A stretch of DNA of 54,331 bases, taken from contig JAGCDE010000025.1 in assembly GCA_017651315.1 (NCBI GenBank), positions 1-54,331 of the forward strand, given 5' to 3'. The notes below the pieces were generated by a model that did not search any database, was not told the origin of the DNA, and saw only the letters and a list, made by a program, of their open reading frames with translations. Positions 14,946-24,190 of this stretch are shown piece by piece. The DNA comes from Bacteroidaceae bacterium. Lineage in GTDB: Bacteria; Bacteroidota; Bacteroidia; Bacteroidales; Bacteroidaceae. A program made the translations under genes and the position numbers. How positions within the stretch are numbered: position 1 is the stretch's first letter; every line of letters begins with the position of its first letter.

Positions 14946-17144
14946 TTATCGGCGGGATTTGCGGGGTTTTGCTGCGGTACGGGAGACCTTTCTGCCGTTC
15001 ACCTTCTCCATGCGGGCCGGTTTTGCCTTGCGGGCCGATGTTTTCGCCTTGCGTTTGGAGGCTCGGGCTTCCTGACGGTCTGAACCTCGACGGGAACGGC
15101 CGTTGTCGCTGCGGAAGAACTGGTGCCAGTCCTCGTTTTCAAAATTGTTCCAGAAATCATCATCCTGGGCAATCTGCACCTGCGGGGCTCGCTGGGGAGA
15201 ACGGCGCTCTGTCCTTGAGCCGCGGACCTTGCTCTCCGTTTCCTCCTTACGCTTGGAGGTTTTTCCGCTTTTTGAGGACTTTTCTTGAATCAGGATCTCA
15301 TCCCGTCTCTTTTTTCCGCTTTTTCGCGGTTTCTCATCAAGGAATGTTTCTTCACGATGGATTTTATCCACGCGACCGGGTCTCTCATCTGTACGAGACA
15401 TTATCTCACTGCCAGGTTTCTCATCACCGATGGAAGTCCAGTCCTCCCGGCCGGGCTTTTTTCCTGTACGGGTCTTACGTTCCCTAACCGGTTTTGTATC
15501 AATCACCTCACCATCCTCAGAGCGTGTCTCGGCCACCTCAACATGAACCTCACGCCCCTTGTAGTTCACACCGCTCATACCCTCGATAATCTCCTCAGTA
15601 TATTCCTCCGGGCATTCGAAGAACGAGAAGTTCTGCATCAGGTCTATGCGGCCCACATCCACGCGTCCGGCCACATTACGGTTAAGCATCTCGATTATAT
15701 GGACCGGCTGGACATGATCCTTCTTCCCTATATTGATAAAGAAACGCGTATAGCCTTTCTGCGCACGGCGGCGGTCCTTCTTCTTGCGTTTCTCGTTATC
15801 GGCATCCTTGCGGGTCACCTCCTCCAGTTCAGGGGCATCCTTATAATAGCGCACAAACCGCCCGAACTCACGGGTCACAATGCGCTTTATGATGTCATTC
15901 TTGTCCATCCAGTCTAAACGGCGGAATATCTCAGGCAGGAAACCCTCAATCTGCTCCTCATTCACCTGAATACGTTCCAGGTCATCAATCACCTTATAGA
16001 GCTGTTTCTCGCATATCTGGGTGCCGGTGGGCATCACACCCTGTACAAATGTCTTGCCGATGGCCTTCTCAATGAAGCGGATCTTTCCCTTCTCACGCAG
16101 ATTGACAATGGATATGGAAACGCCCTTCTTGCCGGCACGCCCCGTACGTCCGCTGCGGTGCGTATAGTTCTCAATGTCATCGGGCAGCCCGAAATTGATT
16201 ACGTGGGTGAGGTTATCCACATCTAATCCGCGTGCTGCCACATCGGTAGCCACTAAAAGCTGCAGCTGGCGCTTGCGGAACTTGTTCATGGTAAGGTCAC
16301 GCTGCGCCTGCGACAAATCACCGTGCAGGGAGTCGGCATTGTAGCCGTCCTGCATCAGCTTGTCGGCAATCTCCTGCGTCTCCAGGCGGGTGCGGCAGAA
16401 AATGATGGCGTATATTGAGGGGTAATAGTCAACAATGCGCTTCAGGGCCAGATACTTGTCCCTGGCGTGAACCATGTAATATACATGCTCCACATTCTCC
16501 GCCCCCTCATTACGTGTGCCGATGACAATCTCGCGGGCATTATTGAGATACTTCTGCGATATGGCCTGAATCTCCTTGCTCATGGTAGCCGAGAACATGA
16601 GCATCTTACGCTCCACCGGAACGGATGAGAGTATCTTTTCAAGATCCTCAGAGAATCCCATGTTGAGCATCTCATCGGCCTCATCAAGGATTACTGTGCG
16701 GATGGTATCGAGTTTGACCACACCGCGCTCCATCAGGTCAATCAGACGGCCCGGGGTAGCCACAATCACATGTGCCCCGCGCTTGAAATTGCGTATCTGG
16801 TTCTCTATCGACGAACCGCCGTACATAGGGATAACGTGCAGGCCCTCAATGTAATGAGAGAAATCAGCCAGGTCACTGGCTATCTGGACGCAGAGTTCAC
16901 GGGTAGGACTCAGGATAAGGAACTGGGCATCACGGCTGTCCACATCGGTACGTTGTATAACGGGAATCCCGTAAGCGGCAGTCTTGCCTGTTCCGGTCTG
17001 TGCCAGAGCCACGACATCGCCGCTGCCCTCCTCCAGCAAGTACGGTATAACCGCCTCCTGAACTGGCATCGGGTTCTCGAATCCCAACTCTTCAATTGCC
17101 TTGAGTATCCGGTCCGATACCCCAAGTTCGCGGAAAGTACTCAT
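14946..17144 (-). CDS. DEAD-box RNA helicase with DbpA-like RNA-binding domain
   Basis: 732 residues from the ATG at 17144. RecA domain 1 holds the Q motif, AQTGTGKT, PTREL, DEAD and SAT; RecA domain 2 holds HRSGRTGRAGK. A linker and a DbpA/CsdA-type RNA-binding domain follow (about 470-550; GRVDVGRIDLMQNFSFFECP). The last 180 residues are a basic, low-complexity tail with degenerate DEKPG-type repeats. Expected roles are ribosome assembly and cold-shock RNA remodelling. It lies 15 bases after the coiled-coil gene and is in line with valS. Confidence 0.95.
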   Translation of the reverse strand: MSTFRELGVSDRILKAIEELGFENPMPVQEAVIPYLLEEGSGDVVALAQTGTGKTAAYGIPVIQRTDVDSRDAQFLILSPTRELCVQIASDLADFSHYIEGLHVIPMYGGSSIENQIRNFKRGAHVIVATPGRLIDLMERGVVKLDTIRTVILDEADEMLNMGFSEDLEKILSSVPVERKMLMFSATMSKEIQAISQKYLNNAREIVIGTRNEGAENVEHVYYMVHARDKYLALKRIVDYYPSIYAIIFCRTRLETQEIADKLMQDGYNADSLHGDLSQAQRDLTMNKFRKRQLQLLVATDVAARGLDVDNLTHVINFGLPDDIENYTHRSGRTGRAGKKGVSISIVNLREKGKIRFIEKAIGKTFVQGVMPTGTQICEKQLYKVIDDLERIQVNEEQIEGFLPEIFRRLDWMDKNDIIKRIVTREFGRFVRYYKDAPELEEVTRKDADNEKRKKKDRRRAQKGYTRFFINIGKKDHVQPVHIIEMLNRNVAGRVDVGRIDLMQNFSFFECPEEYTEEIIEGMSGVNYKGREVHVEVAETRSEDGEVIDTKPVRERKTRTGKKPGREDWTSIGDEKPGSEIMSRTDERPGRVDKIHREETFLDEKPRKSGKKRRDEILIQEKSSKSGKTSKRKEETESKVRGSRTERRSPQRAPQVQIAQDDDFWNNFENEDWHQFFRSDNGRSRRGSDRQEARASKRKAKTSARKAKPARMEKVNGRKVSRTAAKPRKSRR

Positions 17145-17159
17145 CAAAAAAAAGGAAAA

Positions 17160-18053
17160 TCAGTTAAGTGTTACGCTCTGCTCGCCAATCATCACTCCAT
17201 CCACAAACAGATAAGCGGTATATAACCCTGCACTGAGATATTCCTCCACATCCCAGTACATGGTAACCTCCTGCTGCTCACCCGTGTATTCGATATACTT
17301 CTTGGCCGAATACTCCAGATTCACGTTCTCATAGCGGAATGTGTTGCTTGCATCCTTCACGAGCGGCTCTCCGTCGGGTTTGGTAAGACGCAGATATACG
17401 GTCTTCTCACCCGTCTGGACAGTTATGTTCTTGACTATCGTGAAATTCACCACGAACTGGGTCACATTCTTGACCTTATGTTCCTCCTTGCCGCGCTTGT
17501 TGCGTGGAACAACGGTAATGGCGGCAGCATCAAGCTGTGACGCAAGAGCCACCTTCTCCTCAGCCTTCTCCTTCTCAACAGTCAGTTTCTCCACCACCTT
17601 GGTCTGCTCCTGATACTGCCTGCGTACGCGGGTATTCTCCTGAGCCAGCTGCTTGTTGATCTGATCAAGCGAGTCAATCTGGGCCACATACGAGCGCATG
17701 ACGGCGCGCACGGTGGCCAGTTCTTTCTTGAGCCTGGTAATCTCAGCAGCATTGGTGGCTTTAGTCTGGCGAAGCTCCTCCAGAAGCTGCTGTGTACGCA
17801 GTTTCTCCCTTTCCAGCTGATGCCTCAGCGAATCATTCGACAGATGCACCTGCAGTTCGTCATACTGCATGGCGAATCCGGAATACTCGTTCTCCATCTC
17901 CTCCTTCTCTATCTCGAAGAGCTGGGTCATCTCATCAATCTCCCTGCCTTTATTCCTGACCGAGAGAAAGAGCCATACAACAGCTGCAGCAAGAACTGCA
18001 ATTGCAGCCAATGCTATGGCCAGACCTGTCTTTCCTGATTTCTTCTCTTCCAT
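17160..18053 (-). CDS. Coiled-coil membrane protein of unknown function
   Basis: 297 residues: cytoplasmic N-terminus, one membrane segment (LAIALAAIAVLAAAVVWLFL, about 11-30), a long coiled coil (about 35-170), and a C-terminal beta-rich domain (about 185-297) with repeated strand patterns such as TVYLRLTKPDGEPL and GLYTAYLFVDGVMIG. It begins at the base next to the valS stop and precedes the helicase, a conserved-looking neighbourhood in Bacteroidales as far as I recall. No enzymatic motif seen. Confidence 0.75.
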   Translation of the reverse strand: MEEKKSGKTGLAIALAAIAVLAAAVVWLFLSVRNKGREIDEMTQLFEIEKEEMENEYSGFAMQYDELQVHLSNDSLRHQLEREKLRTQQLLEELRQTKATNAAEITRLKKELATVRAVMRSYVAQIDSLDQINKQLAQENTRVRRQYQEQTKVVEKLTVEKEKAEEKVALASQLDAAAITVVPRNKRGKEEHKVKNVTQFVVNFTIVKNITVQTGEKTVYLRLTKPDGEPLVKDASNTFRYENVNLEYSAKKYIEYTGEQQEVTMYWDVEEYLSAGLYTAYLFVDGVMIGEQSVTLN

Positions 18054-20744
18054 TTACTTTCTGAGAGCTGCCATGCTCTCCTTTATTGTTGCAATTTTCT
18101 GAGTGGCATCGGCCTGCTTCTTGCGTTCGTTTTCAACCACGGCGGCAGGTGCGTGTGCCACAAAGTTCTCGTTCTGCAGCTTGGCGTTCACACCCTTGAG
18201 GAATCCCTCTAAGTGCTCCAGCTCGGCCTGCATCTTCTTAAGCTCAGCCTCCACGTCAATGAGTCCGCCTAAACGTACCGCGTACTCCCGGGTTCCAATC
18301 ATGAACGCGGCAGTTCCATCGCTCTTGGCAGCAACCACTACAATATCATCCAGTCCGGCCATCTTGAGTATCACGCTGTTCAGAGCGGCAAGCGGGTTCT
18401 GCTCCACAGCCTCAACCGTAAGCGGCTCACGCGGGCCTATGTTCTTGCTCTTGCGCACCGAACGGATCTCAGTCACAATCTGCTTAGCCTGCTCAAAGCG
18501 GGCGAGCAGAGCGGAATCGGCCTTACCCTTAACCAGACTAACTATGCTCTGGTTCATGATGCTCTCACCATCCTTGCGCTCGCGGACTGCATGCCACAGC
18601 TCCTCAGTGATGAACGGCATGAACGGATGCAGCAGCATGAGCAGCTGCTCGAACATATCAAGTGTGGCAGCGTATGTCTTTGAGTCGACAGGCTGTCCAT
18701 AGACCGGCTTGATTATCTCAAGATACCAGCTTGCAAACTCATCCCAGAACAGTTTATAGACTGCCATCAGGGCCTCACTTATGCGGTACTTTGACATCAG
18801 GTCATCCATCCCGGCGGCCGTATCGACCAACTTATTGCGGAACCACTCCACAGCCACCCTTGCGCTCTCGGGCTGCTCTATATCGGCCACGCTCCAGGTC
18901 TGTGTAAGACGGAAAGCGTTCCAGATCTTGTTGTTGAAGTTACGTCCCTGCTCGCAGATGGCCTCGTCAAACGGTATGTCATTACCTGCGGGGGCCGACA
19001 GCATCAGACCCATACGTACGCCGTCGGCTCCGTACTGCTCTATCAGGCCGATAGGATCGGGTGAGTTACCCAGTGACTTACTCATCTTGCGGCCCAGTTT
19101 GTCACGGACTATACCGGTAAAATATACGTTGCGGAAAGGCATATCCTTGCGATACTCGTAACCCGACATGATCATACGTGCCACCCAGAAGAAAATGATA
19201 TCCGGACCGGTAACCAGGTCATTTGTGGGATAGTAGTACTTGATTTCCTCATTATCGGGGTTGTTGATGCCGTCAAACAGGCTGATGGGCCAGAGCCATG
19301 AGCTGAACCAAGTATCCAGCACATCCTCATCCTGACGCAGGTCGGCAGCGGTAAGGCTACCGTCACCGCTCTTGGTGCGGGCCAGCTCTACAGCCTTCTC
19401 TATTGTCTCGGCCACCACGAATCCGCCCTTGGGCATAAAGTAAGCCGGGATGCGGTGTCCCCACCAGAGCTGGCGGCTTATGCACCAGTCCTTGATGTTC
19501 TCCAACCAGTTGCGGTATGTATTCTTGTATTTGGGCGGATAGAACTTGAGCTCGTCATTCATGACAGGAGGCAGAGCCATATCGGCAAAGTGCTGCATCT
19601 TGAGGAACCACTGCATGGAGAGCTTGGGCTCAATCACTGTATCCGGATTGCGCTCGCTGTAACCCACCTTGTTGGTGTAATCCTCCATCTTCTCTAAAAG
19701 ACCGGCGGCATCCAGGTCAACGGCAATCTGCTTCTTTACGGCAAATCGGTCCATCCCGATGTACAGGCCGGCCTTCTCGCTCAGTGTGCCGTTGTCGTTG
19801 AATATGTCGATGGTCTCCAGGTTGTACTTTTCGCCCAGCATATAGTCATTGACATCATGGGCAGGGGTTACCTTAAGACAACCGGTACCGAACTCGATGT
19901 CAACATAATCATCCTCGATTACAGGAATAACGCGGTTAACCAGCGGAACTATCACCTTGTGACCCTTCAACCAGCCGTTCTTGGGATCGGCCGGGTTGAT
20001 ACACATGGCAGTATCACCCATGATGGTCTCGGGACGTGTGGTGGCCACCACTGCGTAGTAGCCACGGGCATCCTTATGGACAATCTCACCATCGGCACCG
20101 GTGGTCTTTACCGGGTTCTGGTCTGCATCGGCCACATAGTACTTCAGGTAGTACAGCTTGCTGTGCTCCTCCTTATAGACCACCTCCTCATCGCTCAGAG
20201 CGGTCTGTGCCTTGGGGTCCCAGTTCACCATACGCACGCCGCGATATATCAGGCCCTTGTTGTAGAGGTCCACAAACACCTTGATCACGCTCTCCGAGCG
20301 CAGGTCATCCATGGTGAATGCGGTGCGGTCCCAGTCGCAGCTGCAACCTAAGCGGCGGAGCTGCTTGAGGATTATGCCTCCGTGCTCCTCCTTCCAGGCC
20401 CACGCGTGCTTAAGGAACTCATCGCGTGTCAGGTCAGTCTTCTTTATTCCTTCGGCTGCAAGCTTGGCCACGACCTTAGCCTCCGTAGCAATCGATGCAT
20501 GGTCCGTTCCGGGCACCCACAGGGCGTTCTTGCCCATCATGCGGGCCCTACGCACCAGAATATCCTGGATAGTGTTGTTAAGCATGTGACCCATGTGCAG
20601 CACACCGGTCACGTTTGGTGGCGGAATGACTATGGTATAAGGCTCACGGCCATCGGGCTCCGAGTGAAAAAACTTGCCATCCTCCCAGTACTTGTACCAC
20701 TTACCCTCCACATCGGCAGGGTTGTATTTGCTTGCTAATTCCAT
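18054..20744 (-). CDS. valS: Valyl-tRNA synthetase
   Basis: 896 residues from MELASKY (ATG at 20744); the longer in-frame start at 20777 is rejected because AAAGAGGTG sits just upstream of 20744 and the family starts there. Class I signatures: [14 protein letters not shown] (HIGH equivalent), KMSKS in [14 protein letters not shown], editing domain with [10 protein letters not shown], and a C-terminal coiled-coil tRNA-binding arm (about 830-896). Charges tRNA-Val with valine. A TAACTTTG box lies at 20775-20782 (minus strand), giving a short leader. Confidence 0.98.
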   Translation of the reverse strand: MELASKYNPADVEGKWYKYWEDGKFFHSEPDGREPYTIVIPPPNVTGVLHMGHMLNNTIQDILVRRARMMGKNALWVPGTDHASIATEAKVVAKLAAEGIKKTDLTRDEFLKHAWAWKEEHGGIILKQLRRLGCSCDWDRTAFTMDDLRSESVIKVFVDLYNKGLIYRGVRMVNWDPKAQTALSDEEVVYKEEHSKLYYLKYYVADADQNPVKTTGADGEIVHKDARGYYAVVATTRPETIMGDTAMCINPADPKNGWLKGHKVIVPLVNRVIPVIEDDYVDIEFGTGCLKVTPAHDVNDYMLGEKYNLETIDIFNDNGTLSEKAGLYIGMDRFAVKKQIAVDLDAAGLLEKMEDYTNKVGYSERNPDTVIEPKLSMQWFLKMQHFADMALPPVMNDELKFYPPKYKNTYRNWLENIKDWCISRQLWWGHRIPAYFMPKGGFVVAETIEKAVELARTKSGDGSLTAADLRQDEDVLDTWFSSWLWPISLFDGINNPDNEEIKYYYPTNDLVTGPDIIFFWVARMIMSGYEYRKDMPFRNVYFTGIVRDKLGRKMSKSLGNSPDPIGLIEQYGADGVRMGLMLSAPAGNDIPFDEAICEQGRNFNNKIWNAFRLTQTWSVADIEQPESARVAVEWFRNKLVDTAAGMDDLMSKYRISEALMAVYKLFWDEFASWYLEIIKPVYGQPVDSKTYAATLDMFEQLLMLLHPFMPFITEELWHAVRERKDGESIMNQSIVSLVKGKADSALLARFEQAKQIVTEIRSVRKSKNIGPREPLTVEAVEQNPLAALNSVILKMAGLDDIVVVAAKSDGTAAFMIGTREYAVRLGGLIDVEAELKKMQAELEHLEGFLKGVNAKLQNENFVAHAPAAVVENERKKQADATQKIATIKESMAALRK

Positions 20745-20819
20745 AAAGAAACACCTCTTTTTCCAAATTAGCCGCAAAGTTACTCATTTTTCCGCCAATA
20801 CGGTCTCTTAATTAGGAAC

Positions 20820-21215
20820 TATTACCAAAATGTTACAATGCTTTGTGCCATACTCAAGGGTATGGCTACCCTATGGCAACCCTATGGGTAGAGTATGGAT
20901 AGAGTGAGAGTAAAACGACTGAAAAGGTTGACATTTTCCTGAAAAGGTTGACAGTGCCGGAATATTCAGGAGATAAAAAACATTTACAAAGTAGCACAAA
21001 GGGGAACCTGACCCTTCTGTACCACTTGTGTTGCCATTATGAACGAAAAAACTTACGCTCCAGTTAGGAAAAAATTTTTTCCCAGTTGGGGCGTAAATTT
21101 TTCCCTACTGGAGAGACAGCCGGAGAGTTGAGGACATAAGGCGCCGGCCGAATGCTCCGGACAGAAAAAATCTTTACAAGAACACAAAAACAGTGCAATT
21201 GGGGCCTGTCCCCTT
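20820..21215. repeat. Gene-free, repeat- and hairpin-rich segment (REP/MITE-like)
   Basis: No gene here. Contents: hairpin GCCATAC-N6-GTATGGC (20847-20866); 15-base direct repeat CTGAAAAGGTTGACA (20919-20933, 20939-20953); two diverged copies of a roughly 45-base unit containing AAAAAA-NN-TTTACAA and CACAAA (about 20956-21003 and 21146-21190); a strong inverted repeat 21058-21073/21098-21113 (14 of 16 pairs) around the palindrome GGAAAAAATTTTTTCC (21067-21082); and two G-tract/C-tract hairpins in opposite orientation (GGGGAACCTGACCC near 21001; minus-strand GGGGACAGGCCCC near 21201-21213). The last is the kind of core seen in REP elements tied to Y1 transposases (recollection). Its right end cuts the CotH-like gene. 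Confidence 0.6.
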
Positions 21216-21662
21216 TTGCACCCAGTTGCGGTCACGGTAGCGCTCAACGCCGGCAATGGGGTCCGCCTTGCGCTCCAGCTTGACCAGGTAAGAGGCCTTC
21301 TCCCTGCGGCCGGACCAGTTGCCGCAGAGCCTGATGGTCATGCCGCTCACGGACTTGACGTATAAGCCGCTGTCATAAAGAGTGTCACTGGAGCAACGCA
21401 CCATATACACACGGCCGCTGACTGAGGTCCGGTTGGTTATGGTGGCGCCGAAACAGCCCTCGGGAGGGTCGGCGGGGTCGGCCGTGGGGAGAGCCATGCT
21501 GTCGGTGTCTACAATGAGGACCGGAAGACCGGAAGCGTACAGGGAGTCCAGGCTGGGCATGTAGGGTTCGGCGCACAGGGCGGGACGGCACAGGAACAGG
21601 GGCACCAGCAGGAGCGCAGGAACAGGCGCAGGAATCATGGATTTATGGAATAAAGGATTCAT
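21174..21662 (-). pseudogene. Truncated CotH-like secreted protein
   Basis: 162-residue frame; start either 21662 or the ATG at 21638 (MIPAPVPALLLV), which begins a signal peptide ending near RPALCA. Residues LPVLIVDTDSMALP, GNWSGRREKASYLVKLERKADPI and RDRNW match the N-terminal beta domain of CotH-type kinases (pattern LPVhyIdT, GNS..K.PY.IKL..K.d, KDRnWVL). Full proteins exceed 400 residues. After W-V the frame reads QKGTGPNC, which is simply translation of the G/C hairpin repeat at 21195-21213, then ends. So the gene is probably broken by that repeat; no remaining CotH sequence was found beyond it. Confidence 0.55.
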
Positions 21663-21888
21663 TTTAAGAGTATTATGTTATAATGTTTTGTTCCGGAAAA
21701 GGCATAAAGGTATCCTGGGGGGCTGGCTCCGCTTACAGCGGTGCCAGTCACACGGAGAGAATATTAAAACAGATGATTTACTCTGTGGTCAAAGAAAGGG
21801 AGGACAGTCTTCAGGACCTCTTCAGCTTATGTCAATACCGAACTATGGATAGGTGATTGTCCAGTTCAGACTATCCAGATCCTACATG

Positions 21889-22227
21889 CTATTTCTTTCT
21901 CTTTAAAACAACAGTAACAATATCGTCTCTTCTATAATAAGACCGATACTTTTTCATTTTCTTTTTATATCCTTCTTTTTCAAAAGAGAGAGAAGATTTA
22001 GGGCAAAAACCACCAACCATTGAGTTATACTCAAAGATTCCAAGACTATCAGTATAAATGTCTCCTATATCACAAATATCGCAATATACATTCCCTTTTA
22101 CCAATACACTATCAATTGGTAATCGGGTTTTGGAATCAATCACTACGCCTTGTATGTGTACCAAGCAATCACATGAGATAAAAAGCGTAACGACAAACAA
22201 TACAATAATATTTTTTATCTTTTTCAT
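21889..22227 (-). CDS. Small lipoprotein with carboxypeptidase-regulatory-like fold; candidate immunity protein of the orphan Rhs tip
   Basis: 112 residues, lipoprotein signal with Cys19 (LFISC). The rest (HIQGVVIDSKTRLPIDSVLV, TDSLGIFEYN, LSFEKEGYKKK) follows the CarboxypepD_reg-like pattern GxVxDxxTxxPIxxVxV. Its ATG is one base after the stop of the Rhs-tip gene (22229-23596), the position where immunity genes of polymorphic toxins lie. Low GC like the tip. Immunity is an inference from position and size. Confidence 0.72.
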   Translation of the reverse strand: MKKIKNIIVLFVVTLFISCDCLVHIQGVVIDSKTRLPIDSVLVKGNVYCDICDIGDIYTDSLGIFEYNSMVGGFCPKSSLSFEKEGYKKKMKKYRSYYRRDDIVTVVLKRKK

Positions 22228-22228
22228 T

Positions 22229-23596
22229 CTAAGGGAAAGTTGTTCTTTTTATTCCTAATAAATAATAATAACCAAGTCTTTGAAAGGCATAAAAGTTAGC
22301 CCCATATTCCAACGTTCCAGAAGTTTTATATGTATTAAAGAAGCCATTTGTCATGTATTCTTTTGCAGTACGATAATAGAATTTACCATTTCCTGTTATA
22401 TTTATTTGAGAAAGATGACCTGTTTCGTGTTTTAATAAATATCTGTCATATTCAATATCACCAGTTAACTGTACAGAAACGTTTCGCCCTAACGTTATTC
22501 CTGCCCCATTTTTAATAAATATTGACCCTCTTCTATAAACTTGTCCAAAGTCTTCAAATGTACCATATTTAGAATCAGGAATAAAACTTGTTCCTAATGC
22601 AGCAATCCTCAATCCAGCCATACCTGTGTTTAATGCTGCTCCCATTAAAGCTCCTTTCCACAAATAATTTGGATCTTGTTCCATAGCTGCCATCATAGCA
22701 CCTTCTGAAAGACCAGTCGCTACACCTTTTAGTGCGGAATGTCCTAATTCATACATTCCGTTCTTAAAAGGACCTCCTGCCACACCCGAAAAATCGCCTA
22801 TTGCAGCACCTATGCCACCAGATATTGCACCTCCAAATCTGCCCATTAACATACCTTTTGTCATATTGTACATAATATCGTTTATATTACCTCCCATAAT
22901 GGCAGTCATTCCAGCACCATTAATTCCACCTGAAACCATACCACCCATCATGCCACCTGCAACACCTGCACTAATAGAACTTGCTCCGCTAGCTAAAGCG
23001 GAAGCAACGACGCTTGCTCCAATTGCGGCACCTGCATACCCCGCAAGACCTCCAACAGCAATACCTGCATAAGTTTGCCAAGTATCATAATCCCATTTTG
23101 CAGGATTAAATGTACCATTAACTGAAGATCCTCCTACATATGCACCTATTACAACTGCCGGGATCCAAAACCACTCTCCATCCGGATCAGTATATTTCAG
23201 CGGATTGTTCAAACAGTACGAGTATCTGTTGAAACTCTGCGAGAAACCGGGGAGCTGAACATACATGTCGGGACTCAGGAACCTGCCTATCAGCGGGTCA
23301 TATACACGACCGTTCATGTTGATAAGGTCAAAACCGTCTATATGCTCGTGACCGGTGAAGCCCCTGCGGAACTCCAGCGTGGAGGTGGTCTGCGTGCGCT
23401 TGCCCCAGGCGTCGAACGACGCGCCCATGACCTTGGTGCCGCTGCTGTTGTACAGGGACGTGATGCTGCCTAAGTGGTCGGTCTCAACGGCGTACGGCGT
23501 GTAGGTGCTGGTGCGGCTGTCATAACGCACTATTCCGGACAGGCCGTCAGGGGGGTAGCTGTATGTGGTGGGGTTACCCATGTGAGCTGTAGTCAT
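22229..23596 (-). CDS. Orphan Rhs core fragment with variable toxin tip (HExxH motif)
   Basis: 455 residues. Residues about 15-140 repeat the C-terminal core of the large Rhs protein (24191-30949), ending NRYSYCLNNPLKYTDPDG (135-140 is YTDPDG). After that the sequence is unrelated: a glycine/alanine-rich hydrophobic stretch (about 150-310) and a terminal domain (about 320-455) with LLKHETGHLSQ, a zinc-metalloprotease-type HExxH at 390-394. The first 15 residues (TTAHMGNPTTYSYPPDGL) are a chimera with an earlier YD-repeat region. No signal peptide, so probably silent unless recombined into the main gene, or a remnant. Immunity candidate follows at 22227. Confidence 0.8.
   Translation of the reverse strand: MTTAHMGNPTTYSYPPDGLSGIVRYDSRTSTYTPYAVETDHLGSITSLYNSSGTKVMGASFDAWGKRTQTTSTLEFRRGFTGHEHIDGFDLINMNGRVYDPLIGRFLSPDMYVQLPGFSQSFNRYSYCLNNPLKYTDPDGEWFWIPAVVIGAYVGGSSVNGTFNPAKWDYDTWQTYAGIAVGGLAGYAGAAIGASVVASALASGASSISAGVAGGMMGGMVSGGINGAGMTAIMGGNINDIMYNMTKGMLMGRFGGAISGGIGAAIGDFSGVAGGPFKNGMYELGHSALKGVATGLSEGAMMAAMEQDPNYLWKGALMGAALNTGMAGLRIAALGTSFIPDSKYGTFEDFGQVYRRGSIFIKNGAGITLGRNVSVQLTGDIEYDRYLLKHETGHLSQINITGNGKFYYRTAKEYMTNGFFNTYKTSGTLEYGANFYAFQRLGYYYLLGIKRTTFP
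23184..23548 (-). repeat. 365-bp Rhs core repeat shared with 24999-25363
   Basis: Colinear, gap-free match at an offset of 1815 bases to the 3' core of the large rhs gene, with roughly two dozen differences counted by eye. It gives a homologous tract through which the toxin tip of the orphan could replace that of the main gene. Confidence 0.85.
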
Positions 23597-23618
23597 AGAC
23601 CGTTAAAGACCTCTGTTC

Positions 23619-24173
23619 TCAGCGGAAGAATTTGTTCGTACTATCCGGCTTGGCTTCAGTCTTATGGAAACTATACAGATAATCTATGGTTTCGTAATCG
23701 GACTTATCAGACTGTTTTCCTTTAATCATGTGGAAAGTGGTATCATTAAGAATTGTTCCTTGCATCAAATATGTATGATGACCATACATGCTTGGCAGGT
23801 AATACTCCAATCTGATAATACTATCCTCTATTTCGAACAATCCCCACCAATCTATAACGTCAGCATAATAGCCTTGAGCTTGTTCTTCAATCAAACTATT
23901 ATAAGTCTCATAGACTTTAGAATAGTATGTTCCAACTCCTCCCATTACAATACCATTTCTATAAAACACAAAAATTTTTGTTGTATGATCGTAGTAGTCA
24001 TCTTTTGAATCATAGCAATAGAAACCATCAATGCGAAGGTTTTCACCTTCATATCTTTTTTGTTCTAAAGTAGGTTTGTCATCAGGGAAAAGCCATTCCC
24101 ACAGACTCTCGCAGAAACAAGAGGAAACAAACATCAACACAAATACTATTAATAAAATACGTAATATCTTCAT
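23619..24173 (-). CDS. Lipoprotein, candidate immunity protein of the large Rhs toxin
   Basis: 184 residues from MKILRILL (ATG at 24173; a start at 24197 would overlap the rhs stop). Lipoprotein signal with Cys19 (FVSSC). The remainder is rich in aromatic and acidic residues (FYCYDSKDDYYDHTTKIFVFY, then DSIIRLEYYLP), with no family I recognise. It is the first gene after the rhs stop (24191), 17 bases away, low in GC like the tip. The immunity role is positional inference; being a lipoprotein suggests protection in the cell envelope. Confidence 0.72.
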   Translation of the reverse strand: MKILRILLIVFVLMFVSSCFCESLWEWLFPDDKPTLEQKRYEGENLRIDGFYCYDSKDDYYDHTTKIFVFYRNGIVMGGVGTYYSKVYETYNSLIEEQAQGYYADVIDWWGLFEIEDSIIRLEYYLPSMYGHHTYLMQGTILNDTTFHMIKGKQSDKSDYETIDYLYSFHKTEAKPDSTNKFFR

Positions 24174-24190
24174 AATTTCTGTTTTAATTA

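Noticed and set aside
20745-20777. Upstream start of valS at 20777
   Set aside because: Contains the TAACTTTG promoter box; a good ribosome site precedes 20744, where the family begins.
21637-21852. 71-residue plus-strand frame between the CotH-like fragment and the lipoprotein gene
   Set aside because: No family, no ribosome site or promoter, overlaps the CotH-like start; the gap 21663-21888 shows nothing I can name.
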